From: CAILZL01 sp049840395
Lineage (GTDB): Bacteria; Pseudomonadota; Gammaproteobacteria; Steroidobacterales; Steroidobacteraceae
DNA length: 64,000 bases
Assembly (NCBI GenBank): GCA_049840395.1
Contig: JASGLD010000006.1
Coordinates: 186,001-250,000 of the forward strand
Direction of reading: 5' to 3'
Within the stretch, counting starts at the first letter, position 1; each line of letters starts with the position of its first letter. Under the pieces are notes generated by a model that did not search any database, was not told the DNA's origin, and saw nothing but the letters and a program-made list of their open reading frames with translations. The translations under genes were made by a program, and so were the position numbers. Shown piece by piece: positions 1-9,339 of this stretch.

Positions 1-243
1 GTCGGCGCGGTGAAAGTGGCGCTGGAACAGACCCCACCGGAACTGGGCGCGGACGTGGCCGAACGCGGCATCGTGCTGACCGGCGGTGGCGCCCTGCTGC
101 GCGACATCGACAAGCTGCTGATGGAAGAAACCGGCCTGCCGGTGGTGGTGGCAGAAGACCCGCTCACCTGCGTCGCCCGTGGTGGCGGCCGCATGCTGGA
201 GCTGATCGACGAGCACGGTCCGCAGTTGTTCAATCTGGAATAG
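1..243 (+). CDS. mreB: Rod shape-determining protein MreB, C-terminal part
   Basis: The reading frame is open from the window edge to a TAG stop and gives the last 80 residues of MreB, the bacterial actin that polymerises under the inner membrane and guides lateral wall synthesis. The stretch GIVLTGGGALLRDIDKLL contains the TGGGA nucleotide-binding loop of the actin fold, and the tail (PLTCVARGGGRMLE) is typical of MreB. The start lies outside the window. mreC and mreD follow on the same strand, the usual mreBCD order. Identification is firm; only the N-terminal part is missing. Confidence 0.95.
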   Translation, partial: VGAVKVALEQTPPELGADVAERGIVLTGGGALLRDIDKLLMEETGLPVVVAEDPLTCVARGGGRMLELIDEHGPQLFNLE

Positions 244-343
244 CTTCGAGTTCGCTTATGCAAGGGCGACCGGCGGGTTGTCCTTGCGCGCAGTTTCCGG
301 TCTCTTCCTTACGCAACCTCACCAACCCAACGATCGAGTTCCA

Positions 344-1378
344 GTGGCAAGCTTCGGCTCCGACTCACGTCCCATTATTGGCCGCGGCCCTTCGCTGGTC
401 GCACGCTCACTGGTATTGATCGCGCTGAGCGTCGCCCTGATGGTGGGCGACCAGCGCTATGACTATCTACAACAACTGCGCAGCATCATGTCCTCCAGTG
501 TCTATCCCCTGCAATGGCTGGTGGATGCGCCGTTTCGCGCCACCCGCTGGATGGGCGAGAGCGTCACCGACCGCAGCGAATTGCGCAGCGAAAATACCCG
601 CCTGAGCCAGGAACTGCGCGACGCCCAAGTGGATTTGCAGAAACTGGCGGCATTGACCGAAGAGAATCGCCGTCTACGCGAACTGGGCGATGCGTCCGAC
701 GACGTGGCCAAGCAGCGCTTGGTAGCGCAGATCATGCGCGTCAACGTCGACGATCCACTGCGGCATCGCGTGCTGCTCAATAAAGGCCAGAAGGATGGCG
801 TCTTCAAAAGCCAGCCCATCCTCGACGCACATGGCATCTTCGGTCAGATCACCCAAGTCGGTCGCTATACCTCAGAAGCCATTTTGATTTCCGATCCGGC
901 GCATGCCATTCCTGTACGAGTAGGTCGCAGCGGCCTGCGCACCATTGCCGAAGGCACGGGCAATTTAAACAAGCTCAACCTGCCCTTCCTCACCGGCGAA
1001 GCCGATGTGAAGGTGGGCGATCTGCTGGTGGCCTCAGGTCTGGGCGGTGTGTTTCCAGCCGGCTATCCGGTGGGCACGATCACGCGCGTGGAACGCGACC
1101 CGGCCCAGACCTTCGCGCTGGTAGAAGCCAAGCCCATGGCAAAGCTGGATAGCGATTACGAAGTGGTACTGATCTGGTACAAGCCGCCAGCAGTGGAACC
1201 GGCCATTGCGCCAGCCGCCACACCGGGCACGGTAACGGTCACTCCGGAACAATTGGAAGCCGCGACTAAAACCAGCGGCACGATTACCCGTCAAACCGAG
1301 CAGTCTTCACCTCAAACTTCGTCTCAATCTTCGTCTCAATCCGCGCCCCAAACATCGCCCCAGCCGGCTCAACCCTGA
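344..1378 (+). CDS. mreC: Rod shape-determining protein MreC
   Basis: MreC is a bitopic inner-membrane protein whose periplasmic part links MreB to the PBP2/RodA synthase. I chose GTG at 344 (product begins VASFGSDSRPI) because this matches how the family starts; a TTG at 278 in the same frame would add 22 residues that look non-coding. One membrane helix lies at about residues 17-37, a coiled coil at about 65-105 (RSELRSENTRLSQELRDAQV), then the beta-rich MreC core containing DPAHAIPVRVGRSGLRTIAEGTG. The last 40 residues are a low-complexity Ser/Gln/Pro tail with near-repeats of SSQSS, which is variable in the family. Length is about 344 residues. Confidence 0.93.
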   Translation: MASFGSDSRPIIGRGPSLVARSLVLIALSVALMVGDQRYDYLQQLRSIMSSSVYPLQWLVDAPFRATRWMGESVTDRSELRSENTRLSQELRDAQVDLQKLAALTEENRRLRELGDASDDVAKQRLVAQIMRVNVDDPLRHRVLLNKGQKDGVFKSQPILDAHGIFGQITQVGRYTSEAILISDPAHAIPVRVGRSGLRTIAEGTGNLNKLNLPFLTGEADVKVGDLLVASGLGGVFPAGYPVGTITRVERDPAQTFALVEAKPMAKLDSDYEVVLIWYKPPAVEPAIAPAATPGTVTVTPEQLEAATKTSGTITRQTEQSSPQTSSQSSSQSAPQTSPQPAQP

Positions 1379-1439
1379 TCATGATTCAGATCACTTCATT
1401 CACTAGCTTGGCACTCACTCGCTCGGTCAAGGTGTGGTC

Positions 1440-1916
1440 ATGAGCGGCCGCGTCGGCGTCATGCGCGTGCTGTTGACCTCGGCGGTGGCGCTGCTGCTCA
1501 CCATTGTGCCGCTGCCCGCGATCATAAATATGGGCCGGCCGGACTGGCTGATCTTGCTGGTTATCTATTGGTCGCTGAATGCGCCCATGCTGGCGGGCCT
1601 GACCTATGCCTGGATATGCGGACTGATCCTGGATGCCTTGATCGGTAATCTCATCGGTCAGCACGCGCTGGCCTTTGTATTGGTGGCCACCGCCGCACAG
1701 CATTTTCAATTGCGTATTCGTGTATTTCCCGTACCCCATCAAGCGGTAGTGGTATTGCTGCTGCTTGCCTTGTATCACTTCCTGTTGTTCTGGATCGACG
1801 GCATCGTCGGCACTGCAGTGGCCTCCTGGTTGCGCTGGCTGCCGGCGGTAGTGGGCGCATTGCTATGGCCATTGTTAGTGGCCGTGCTCGACACCAGCAA
1901 TCGGCATCTTCGTTAA
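1440..1916 (+). CDS. mreD: Rod shape-determining protein MreD
   Basis: MreD is a small polytopic inner-membrane partner of MreC in the elongasome. The 159-residue product is almost entirely hydrophobic, with about five membrane helices, and contains the family-like segments GRPDWLILLVIYWSL and GLILDALIGNLIGQHAL. ATG at 1440 is preferred over an in-frame GTG two codons upstream. It sits 61 bases after mreC and three bases before mrdA, so it is almost certainly in the same transcript. Confidence 0.92.
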   Translation: MSGRVGVMRVLLTSAVALLLTIVPLPAIINMGRPDWLILLVIYWSLNAPMLAGLTYAWICGLILDALIGNLIGQHALAFVLVATAAQHFQLRIRVFPVPHQAVVVLLLLALYHFLLFWIDGIVGTAVASWLRWLPAVVGALLWPLLVAVLDTSNRHLR

Positions 1917-1919
1917 CCC

Positions 1920-3884
1920 ATGTTACGTCGCTCACGCATCAAGGATCATCATGGCGAAATGCGCATGTTCACGCAGCGCGCCTTCGTCGCCACCGGCCTG
2001 ATCGCACTGGGCATCTTTGCCTTGATCGCACGTCTCATCTGGTTGCAGATCGTACGCTACGACTACTTCTTCGAGCAGGCGCAGGGCAATCGCGTGCGCA
2101 TCGAACCCCTGCCGCCTGCGCGTGGCATCATCTTCGATCGCAACGGCGTGGTGCTGGCGCAGAACGCGCCTTCCTATCAACTGGAACTGACGCGTGAACA
2201 GGTGCCTGATCTCGACGCCACACTGCAGGGACTGGCGGCGCTCAACCTACTGGATCGTGGCAATGTCACCACGCTGAAACGCGATATCAAACGCCGTCGC
2301 AGCTTTGAAGCGGTGCCGCTCAAACTTTCGCTCAATGAAGAAGAACTGGCGCGTTTCGCCGTGCGTCAGCAGGATTTTCCCGGTGTGGAAATCAAACCGC
2401 GTTTGAGTCGTTACTACCCATTGGGCTCCAGCGGCGTACATGCACTGGGTTACGTGGGCATCATCAGCGAAGCCGATCAGAAAACACTGAGTGGCGAGGA
2501 ATATGCCGGCACTACCTTGGTAGGCAAGGCGGGCGTCGAAAAAAGTCATGAACTGGAATTGCACGGCAAGGCTGGCTATCAACAACTGCTGGTGAACGCC
2601 CAGGGGCGGCGTGTCGAACAACTGGGCCTGCGTAAAGCCGAGCTGCAACGCAAGGAACCGGTGGCTGGCAACGATCTATATCTGTCGATCAATGAACGAT
2701 TACAGAAAGCCGCTGAAGAGATGATGGTTGATGAACGCGGTGCTGCAGTAGCGATCGATCCCACTAACGGTGAAGTGCTGGCGATGGTGAGCTCACCGGG
2801 CTTCGATCCCAACCTGTTCGGACGCGGCTTGTCGAATGAACAGGCGCAATATCTGTACAACAACCCAGACCGCCCCATGTACAACCGCACCATACAGGGT
2901 GCTTATCCGTCGGGCTCGACCATCAAACCCTTCATGGCCATGGCCGGTCTGTACTACAACGTCATTGCGCCGCAGGACACCAAGTTCTGTCCAGGCTATT
3001 TCAAATTGCCCAACGTCAGCCGTATATGGAATGACGACGTGAAAGAGGGTCATGGCTCAGTGAACATGACCAAGGCGATTTCAACGTCATGCGATGTGTA
3101 CTTCTATACGCTGGCCACCATGCTGGGGGTCGATCGCATTCACGACTTTCTGGCCAGCTTCGGCTTTGGGTCCATCACCGGTGTGGATATCGAAGGTGAG
3201 AAGAAAGCCATTCTGCCGTCATCCACTTCGCGACAAAGCATGTACCCCAGGGATAAATCCAGATGGGGCTGGTATGCCGGCGATACAGTCAACCTTGGCA
3301 TCGGCCAAGGCGATCTCACCGTCACTCCGATACAGCTGGCGCATGCCATCGCCACTCTATCCATGCGCGGCAAACGTTTTGAACCACGTCTGACTCACGC
3401 CGTGCGCGACATCGTTACCGGTGAAGTACGTGAAGTGGCGCCGGAACCGCTACCCGATGCCAAGAGCAACGACCCCAGCGCCTGGGAAGTGGCCATTGCC
3501 GGCATGCAGGAAGTGACCAAGACCGGTACCGCCAGAGCATCCTTCATCAATACGCCCTATACCACCGCCGGCAAGACCGGTACCGCACAGGCTTTCAGCC
3601 TGGCGCGTGGCGAAAAGTACAACGCGGCAAAGCTGGCCAAGGTCAAACGCGACCATTCGCTGTTCGTTGCCTTTGCACCGGTGGAAGAGCCGAAGATCGC
3701 CATCGCAATCATCGTCGAGAACGGTGGCTTCGGTGCCGCAGTTGCTGCGCCGATTGCGCGTCGTTTGTTCGATATTGCCTTGTTACCGCCAGAGCAATTG
3801 GCCGAGCAGGAAGCCAAGTGGTACGCAGCGCGCGACAAGAAACAGGCAGCGGCAGATGCGGCCGCGAAAAAGAAAACCGAGTGA
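1920..3884 (+). CDS. mrdA: Penicillin-binding protein 2 (peptidoglycan DD-transpeptidase)
   Basis: PBP2 is the class B transpeptidase that crosslinks peptidoglycan made by RodA during elongation. The 654-residue protein has an N-terminal membrane anchor at about residues 20-42, a pedestal domain, and a transpeptidase domain with the three expected motifs: active-site S333-T-I-K336, then STSCD (the SxN-type motif, in the SCD form usual for PBP2), then KTGTAQ. The KTG box is preceded by an additional KTGTA-like string about 20 residues earlier. ATG at 1920 begins three bases after the mreD stop; an in-frame ATG at 1959 is possible. rodA follows three bases downstream. Confidence 0.95.
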   Translation: MLRRSRIKDHHGEMRMFTQRAFVATGLIALGIFALIARLIWLQIVRYDYFFEQAQGNRVRIEPLPPARGIIFDRNGVVLAQNAPSYQLELTREQVPDLDATLQGLAALNLLDRGNVTTLKRDIKRRRSFEAVPLKLSLNEEELARFAVRQQDFPGVEIKPRLSRYYPLGSSGVHALGYVGIISEADQKTLSGEEYAGTTLVGKAGVEKSHELELHGKAGYQQLLVNAQGRRVEQLGLRKAELQRKEPVAGNDLYLSINERLQKAAEEMMVDERGAAVAIDPTNGEVLAMVSSPGFDPNLFGRGLSNEQAQYLYNNPDRPMYNRTIQGAYPSGSTIKPFMAMAGLYYNVIAPQDTKFCPGYFKLPNVSRIWNDDVKEGHGSVNMTKAISTSCDVYFYTLATMLGVDRIHDFLASFGFGSITGVDIEGEKKAILPSSTSRQSMYPRDKSRWGWYAGDTVNLGIGQGDLTVTPIQLAHAIATLSMRGKRFEPRLTHAVRDIVTGEVREVAPEPLPDAKSNDPSAWEVAIAGMQEVTKTGTARASFINTPYTTAGKTGTAQAFSLARGEKYNAAKLAKVKRDHSLFVAFAPVEEPKIAIAIIVENGGFGAAVAAPIARRLFDIALLPPEQLAEQEAKWYAARDKKQAAADAAAKKKTE

Positions 3885-3887
3885 ACC

Positions 3888-5019
3888 ATGGAGTTTGAAA
3901 GCAATACCGCCAAACGAACGCTGACCTGGACGGCACGTGTGCTGTCAGCGCTACAGCTGGATGGTGCGCTGCTCACCGGCATCGGTCTGCTCGCGGTGGT
4001 CAGCCTGGTGGTGTTGTATAGCTCGTCGGGACAGAGCTGGGCTGTAGTAGGCAGTCAGGCATTGAAGTTCTGTCTGGCGCTGGTAGTCATGTTAGTCATC
4101 GCGCAGATACCGCCACGTTTACTGCGCATGGTGGCGCCCTGGTTATACGCAACCGGCTTGTTGTTGCTGCTGGCCGTGATGGTGAAGGGCGAAATCTCGT
4201 TGGGTGCACAACGTTGGTTGAATCTGGGCTTTGTGCGCTTCCAACCCTCTCGAGATCATGAAGATTGCCGTGCCGCTGTTCTGTGCCTGGTATGTGCACG
4301 AGCGACCGCTGCCGCCTTCCTTCCTGACCATCTTGGTGCTGGTGGTGGGGATTGTCGTGCCAGTGGGCATCATTGCCGAACAACCCGATCTGGGCACGGC
4401 GCTGCTGGTTGGCGCAGCCGGTGCAATGGCGTTACTACTTTCCGGTTTGCAGAAGCGTTATATCGTCGGCGTAATCAGTGCGTTGGTGCCGACGGTATGG
4501 GTGGCCTGGCAATACCTTTTGCATGACTATCAGAAACAGCGCGTGCTGACCTTCATGGACCCGCAGAACGATCCACTGGGTTCCGGCTATCACATCATTC
4601 AATCGCAGATTGCCATTGGTTCCGGCGGCATCTTCGGCAAGGGCTATCTCAACGGTTCGCAAGCACAGCTTGAGTACCTGCCCGAACGTTCCACCGATTT
4701 CATCTTCGCGGTGATCGGTGAGGAATGGGGCCTGATCGGCTTGACCACGGTATTGCTGCTGTATCTTTTTATCATCAGTCGCTGCCTGTTCATGGCCACC
4801 ACTGCGCAGGACACCTTCGCGCGCACCATTGCCGGCAGCTTAGGGTTGACCTTTGCCGTGTATGTATTCGTCAACACCGGCATGGTCACCGGCTTGTTGC
4901 CGGTGGTGGGCGTGCCGCTACCGCTGATCAGTTTCGGCGGCACCTCCATGGTGACCCTGATGGCCGGCTTCGGCATCATGATGTCGGTCAATGCCAAACG
5001 CCGCTTGGTCGGTCGTTGA
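3888..5019 (+). CDS. rodA: Peptidoglycan glycosyltransferase RodA (frame disrupted by one extra base)
   Basis: RodA is the SEDS-family glycosyltransferase that polymerises lipid II with PBP2. The gene is seen in two frames. The first, from ATG 3888, runs to LGFVRFQPS, and the continuation EIMKIAVPLFCAWY is in the next frame from about 4252. The family sequence is FQPSEIMK, so one surplus base lies in the CCCTCTC tract at 4245-4251. Removing it gives about 376 residues, the normal RodA length, with the expected ten or so membrane helices and the conserved EQPDLGTALLV and VGVPLPLISFGGTSM segments. Everything downstream of the shift is intact, so a sequencing error is more likely than a dead gene; see findings. 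Confidence 0.9.
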
Positions 5020-5085
5020 ACCCAGGCTGTACAGCGCGGTCTGTACAGCGATCAATTCAGAAAAATCAATTTTGGGAAAGGTTCG

Positions 5086-6087
5086 ATGCCAGTAAACAGT
5101 TCGTTGCGTAGTCGCATTGCATTGCTCGGCTGCGTGCTTGCCGGTTTAGTCAGCACATCGGCTCAGGCAATCAATGTGCAACGCACGGATGTGCGTGCTT
5201 TCATTGATCGTATGGTTGCCACCAATCAATTCGATCGCGCGGAACTGGAGGCTGTACTGAGCAAGGCCGAAACCAAGCAGTCCATTCTCGACGCCATCAG
5301 CAAACCGGCGGAGAAAACCGTTCCCTGGTTCGAATATCGCGAGCGTTTCCTGATCGACAAACGCATCAATAGAGGCAAGGCATTCCAAGCAGAGCATCGC
5401 GCCATGCTCGACAAGCTGGCCGCACAGGGCGCGCCGGTAGCGGAGATTCTCGGCATCCTCGGTGTGGAAACGCAGTACGGCGAAATCACCGGCCGCTTTC
5501 GCGTGCTGGATGCGCTGGCCACGCTGGGCTTCGATTACGCACCGCGCAGTGACTTCTTCCTGATGGAACTGGAACAATTTCTATTGATGTGTCGCGAACT
5601 CAAACTGGACTACACCGCACCATTGGGTTCGTATGCCGGCGCCATGGGACCACCGCAGTTCATGCCGCATAGTTATCGCGAGTTTGCCGTAGACGGCGAT
5701 GGCGACGGCAAACGCGATTTATGGAACAACTGGGACGACGTGCTGGCCAGCGTGGCCAATTATCTGGCGAAGTACGGTTGGCGTAGCGGTGAACCGGTGG
5801 TCGCGGATGCCGAATTGGCCAGTTCCGACACCAGCGAATTCTCCATCGGGGATGTCACCTTGAACGAAACGGTCGGTTCGTTGAAAGCCAAGGGTGTACG
5901 CTTCTCGACATCGCTGCCTGATAGCGCGCCGGCCGTGTTGTTGGCACTGCGCGGCAAGACTGGAACCGTGTATCGCGTCGGCTTCAATAACTTCTATGTC
6001 ATCACCCGCTACAACCGTAGTCCACTCTATGCCAATACGGTGTATGACCTGGGGCAGGCCATCACGCCTACTGCTACGACCAAATAA
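5086..6087 (+). CDS. mltB: Lytic murein transglycosylase B
   Basis: MltB-type enzymes cleave the glycan backbone of peptidoglycan to form 1,6-anhydromuramyl products. The 333-residue protein has a signal peptide (to about AQA28), then the SLT domain with catalytic Glu128 in GVETQYG and the family segments YAGAMGPPQFMPHSY and DVLASVANYLAKYGWRSGEP. A good ribosome site (GGGAAAGG) precedes ATG 5086. The h-region contains LLGC at 13-16, but hydrophobic residues continue after the Cys, so I favour a soluble periplasmic form over a lipoprotein. It belongs to the mre-mrd-rodA run. Confidence 0.93.
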   Translation: MPVNSSLRSRIALLGCVLAGLVSTSAQAINVQRTDVRAFIDRMVATNQFDRAELEAVLSKAETKQSILDAISKPAEKTVPWFEYRERFLIDKRINRGKAFQAEHRAMLDKLAAQGAPVAEILGILGVETQYGEITGRFRVLDALATLGFDYAPRSDFFLMELEQFLLMCRELKLDYTAPLGSYAGAMGPPQFMPHSYREFAVDGDGDGKRDLWNNWDDVLASVANYLAKYGWRSGEPVVADAELASSDTSEFSIGDVTLNETVGSLKAKGVRFSTSLPDSAPAVLLALRGKTGTVYRVGFNNFYVITRYNRSPLYANTVYDLGQAITPTATTK

Positions 6088-6098
6088 ACGAGTGATCA

Positions 6099-6935
6099 AT
6101 GCTTCGCACGCCTAACTCAAAATTACTGACCCTGGTTTGCAGCCTGCTACTTGGCGGCTGTTTCACGACGACGCCACCACCGCAAACCATACCCGCTCCG
6201 CCCTCGCCTACCCCGACCACTCCTACAACACCGACACCCAGCACGACCAAGTCGCTAGCCGAATTACTGGCCATGCCGGATGCCGTGCCGCGTATCGAGC
6301 AACTGTCGAAGCGCGGCAACCCAGCCTTCTACGAGGTACTCGGCAAGCGCTACTTCGTCATGAGCAGTGCTGCGGGTTATGTGGAACGTGGCGTTGCCTC
6401 TTGGTACGGGCCCGGCTTCCACGAAGAATTCACCTCCAACGGTGAACCCTACGACATGTATGGGATGACCGCAGCGCATAAAACCCTGCCGCTACCCAGC
6501 TTTGTACAAGTGACCAATCTCGCCAATGGCAAGAGCGTGGTGTTACGCGTCAACGATCGCGGACCTTTCAAGGAGGGTCGCATTATCAATTTGTCCTACA
6601 CCGCCGCAGCCAAGCTGGACACGCTGCGTGCCGGTACCGCGTTGGTGGAAGTGCGTGCAATTACACCAGGCCAGGGGCCGCTTAACGCCAGCGCCACTAT
6701 CAAAACGCTATACGTACAAGCTGGCGCTTTCAGCACAGTTGGCAATGCAGACAAGCTGGCGGCACAGCTACGTGGCAGCGGCTATGCGCAGGCCTTTGTG
6801 CGCAGCGACATGGTGGATGGCCGCACGCTGTATCGCGTACGCATTGGCCCGATTGCCGATGTGGCGAATTTCGATCGCGTGGTTGCCGAGCTGAAAAAAC
6901 TGGGCGTCGCTGATGCGCGTCTGGCATTGGACTAA
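6099..6935 (+). CDS. rlpA: Septal ring lytic transglycosylase RlpA, lipoprotein with SPOR domain
   Basis: RlpA is an outer-membrane lipoprotein that, in Pseudomonas, cleaves naked glycan strands at the septum. A lipobox LLGGC puts the lipidated Cys at residue 21, followed by a Pro/Thr-rich linker. The double-psi beta-barrel domain spans about residues 88-180 (GVASWYGPGFHEEFTSNGEP, then LRVNDRGPF with its catalytic-type Asp). A SPOR domain, which binds denuded septal glycan, ends the protein (TLYVQAGAFSTVGNADKLA onward). It begins 11 bases after mltB. Confidence 0.93.
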   Translation: MLRTPNSKLLTLVCSLLLGGCFTTTPPPQTIPAPPSPTPTTPTTPTPSTTKSLAELLAMPDAVPRIEQLSKRGNPAFYEVLGKRYFVMSSAAGYVERGVASWYGPGFHEEFTSNGEPYDMYGMTAAHKTLPLPSFVQVTNLANGKSVVLRVNDRGPFKEGRIINLSYTAAAKLDTLRAGTALVEVRAITPGQGPLNASATIKTLYVQAGAFSTVGNADKLAAQLRGSGYAQAFVRSDMVDGRTLYRVRIGPIADVANFDRVVAELKKLGVADARLALD

Positions 6936-7048
6936 GGGTCTTCAACCTTAGGCCAGCGCAGCTGTGCCGACTGGCCTTCACCGCTGTTAAACTAGCGCAT
7001 CTATTTCTTGATGCCACGCACGCGTGGCTTTTCCGGAGCAATTGGCTA

Positions 7049-8335
7049 ATGAATAAATCAATGTGGATCGGTTTGCTGGGCAGTACGGCGTTGGTGCTGA
7101 CGGCTTGCAAGAAAGCCGAATCACCTGAAGTCGCCAGCAGCAGTACCGCCGCCGCAAGCAATAGCGTTAGCGCGTCGCCGCTCGAATCCTTTACCAAACA
7201 GGCTGCGCCCGCACCGGGAATTACATCCGCACCGGCATTGCAGCCGGGCATGCCTATTCCCGCTGCGCCTACGCTGGATGCACGTGGCTACATCATCATG
7301 GATGCCGCCAGCGGCCAGATATTGGCTGAGAACAACAGCAGCGAGCGCCTGGAGCCGGCCAGCCTCACCAAGTTGATGACGGCCTACATCACCTTCGATG
7401 CGTTGCGCATCGGCAAGATCAAACTCACCGATCTGGCACTGGTCAGCGAACATGCCTGGCGTGAAGGTGGCGCCGGCACCGATGGCTCCACCAGCTTTAT
7501 TCCGCTCAACAGCCAGGTGCCGATTGAAACGCTATTGCTGGGTATGATCGTGCAATCCGGCAACGATGCCAGCATCGCGCTGGCCGAACACATTGCCGGT
7601 AACGAAGACACCTTCGCACAATTGATGCGGCAATACGCGCAGCGCTTGGGCATGACCGGCAGCAGCTTCGGCAATGCCACCGGCCTGCCTTCACCAATGG
7701 ACTACACCACTGCGCATGACATGGCCTTACTGGCGCAGGCGTTGATACGCGACTTCCCACAGTACTATCACTACTTCTCGGTGAAGGAATACACCTTCAA
7801 CAACACCACTCAACACAATCGCAATGGCTTGCTCACTCGCGACCCGACAGTGGATGGCTTGAAAACCGGCCATACTGCCGGTGCCGGCTACTGCCTGGTG
7901 ACCTCGTCGAAGCGCAATGACATGCGCTTGATCACGGTGATCATGGGTACGCCTTCGATCAAGGCTCGCGAAGACGGCACCTCTGCCCTGCTCAATTATG
8001 GTTTCAGCTTCTACGAAAACAAGCGCATGTACACCGCCAATCAGGCGTTGCAATCTGCCAAGGTGCGCAAGGGACTGGCAGATACGGTTGCAGTGGGACC
8101 GAACGCCGACATTCAACTGACGATGCAACGCGGCCGTGGCGACGCTGTGCAGGCCAGCGTCGAATTGCCGGCGGCATTGGTTGCGCCACTTAAGCGCGAT
8201 ACGCCGGTCGGCAAATTAAAGTTGACATTGGATGGCAAGGAACTGGGCAGCTACCCGCTGTACCCGCTCGCCGAAGTCGGTGAAGCCGGTTTCTTTGGCC
8301 GCACCATCGATAGCGTCAAGCTGTGGTTTGAGTAA
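7049..8335 (+). CDS. dacA: D-alanyl-D-alanine carboxypeptidase, PBP5/6 family, with a lipobox
   Basis: This serine DD-carboxypeptidase trims the terminal D-Ala from pentapeptide stems. Motifs of the S11 peptidase family are present: S105-L-T-K108, SGN in IVQSGNDASIALAEH, and KTG in VDGLKTGHTAGAGY. A C-terminal beta domain ends in an amphipathic stretch (FFGRTIDSVKLWFE) like the membrane anchor of PBP5. Unusually, the N-terminus reads as a lipoprotein signal (LVLTAC, Cys20) followed by about 55 Ser/Ala/Pro-rich residues, making it longer (428) than E. coli PBP5 (about 403). It closes the wall-synthesis run and is followed by ybeD, as in other gammaproteobacteria. Confidence 0.92.
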   Translation: MNKSMWIGLLGSTALVLTACKKAESPEVASSSTAAASNSVSASPLESFTKQAAPAPGITSAPALQPGMPIPAAPTLDARGYIIMDAASGQILAENNSSERLEPASLTKLMTAYITFDALRIGKIKLTDLALVSEHAWREGGAGTDGSTSFIPLNSQVPIETLLLGMIVQSGNDASIALAEHIAGNEDTFAQLMRQYAQRLGMTGSSFGNATGLPSPMDYTTAHDMALLAQALIRDFPQYYHYFSVKEYTFNNTTQHNRNGLLTRDPTVDGLKTGHTAGAGYCLVTSSKRNDMRLITVIMGTPSIKAREDGTSALLNYGFSFYENKRMYTANQALQSAKVRKGLADTVAVGPNADIQLTMQRGRGDAVQASVELPAALVAPLKRDTPVGKLKLTLDGKELGSYPLYPLAEVGEAGFFGRTIDSVKLWFE

Positions 8336-8343
8336 GCCGACTC

Positions 8344-8607
8344 ATGAGCGAAGACACATTGATGACTTTCCCCCATGACTATCCCTTGAAAGTCATGGGG
8401 CGCAATACCGACGATTTCCGTAGCATCGTACTGGGCATCGTGCAAAAACACATGGGCGATGTCGATCAGAACAAGATTGAGGAACGACCCAGCCGGGATG
8501 GCACTTATCTGGGGCTGACCGTCACCGTGGTCGCCACCAGCAAGGCACAGCTCGATGCGTTGTATATGGAATTAACTTCCTGCGAGCGAGTGATGGTCGC
8601 GCTGTAA
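8344..8607 (+). CDS. ybeD: YbeD/DUF493 family protein
   Basis: This is a small cytosolic protein of the DUF493/YbeD family, whose fold resembles the regulatory ACT-like domain of D-3-phosphoglycerate dehydrogenase; its function is not established. The 87 residues include FPHDYPLKVMGRN near the start and TVVATSKAQLDALYMELTS near the end, both family hallmarks. Its position between dacA and lipB matches the conserved dacA-ybeD-lipB-lipA neighbourhood, although here lipB and lipA lie on the opposite strand and converge on it. Confidence 0.88.
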   Translation: MSEDTLMTFPHDYPLKVMGRNTDDFRSIVLGIVQKHMGDVDQNKIEERPSRDGTYLGLTVTVVATSKAQLDALYMELTSCERVMVAL

Positions 8608-8649
8608 CAGCGCTGCCACGTGCTAAGCGGCCTCTCTCGTCAATACCCA

Positions 8650-9339
8650 CTAGAACGCAGCATCCGCCCATTCCGGATGCTGCGGCAAGCCAAGCGTGGT
8701 CAGCAGCTGTGGCGCTAATGCCTGTGCAATCTCTGCAACACTGGTTCGTATACCCAGTGTGGCCAGATCCACCACTTCGAGTCCTTGATAACCACAAGGA
8801 TTGATGCGCTGAAACGGTTGTAGATCCATCGCCACATTGAAGGCAAGACCGTGATAAGTACAGCCACGACGAATACGTAAACCAACACTCGCCAGCTTGC
8901 ATCCTTGTACATACACCCCAGGTGCATCGCGTTTGGCAGCGGCCTCGATACCCAACGTTGCAGCGGTTTTGATTACTGCATTCTCCAACGCCATAACTAA
9001 ATCACGCACACCCAACTTGTGACGACGTAAATCAATCAAGGGATAGACAACCAGTTGCCCAGGACCGTGATAGGTCACCTGCCCACCGCGATCGATCTGT
9101 ACCACCGGAATATCTCCGGCTGCCAGTACATGCTCCGGTTTGCCATTCAAGCCCAGCGTAAAAACCGGTGGGTGTTCGAGAAACCAAATTTCATCGCGTG
9201 TATGTTCGTCGCGTTCATCGGTGAAACGCTGCATCGCACGCCATGTGGGCTCATAAGGAACCTGCCCCAGGTATTTAAGTAAGGGCGGAAGTAAAGCGCT
9301 ATTGGCGCCATCGGTCATCGCTTGAAGGCTTGACGACAC
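8650..9339 (-). CDS. lipB: Octanoyltransferase LipB
   Basis: LipB moves octanoyl groups from acyl carrier protein to the lipoyl domains of 2-oxoacid dehydrogenases and the glycine cleavage H protein. The 229-residue product has RGGQVTYHGPGQLVVYPL, the catalytic Lys in CKLASVGLRIRRG, and the catalytic Cys in INPCGYQGLEV. It starts directly downstream of the lipA stop, so the two are co-transcribed. Its final codons hold an 11-base perfect inverted repeat (8656-8666 and 8674-8684), which may act as a 3' hairpin. Confidence 0.94.
   Translation of the reverse strand: MSSSLQAMTDGANSALLPPLLKYLGQVPYEPTWRAMQRFTDERDEHTRDEIWFLEHPPVFTLGLNGKPEHVLAAGDIPVVQIDRGGQVTYHGPGQLVVYPLIDLRRHKLGVRDLVMALENAVIKTAATLGIEAAAKRDAPGVYVQGCKLASVGLRIRRGCTYHGLAFNVAMDLQPFQRINPCGYQGLEVVDLATLGIRTSVAEIAQALAPQLLTTLGLPQHPEWADAAF

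Noticed and set aside
4248..4260. Programmed ribosomal frameshift in rodA
   Set aside because: No slippery heptamer or downstream pseudoknot is evident and RodA is not known to use one; an indel error is simpler.
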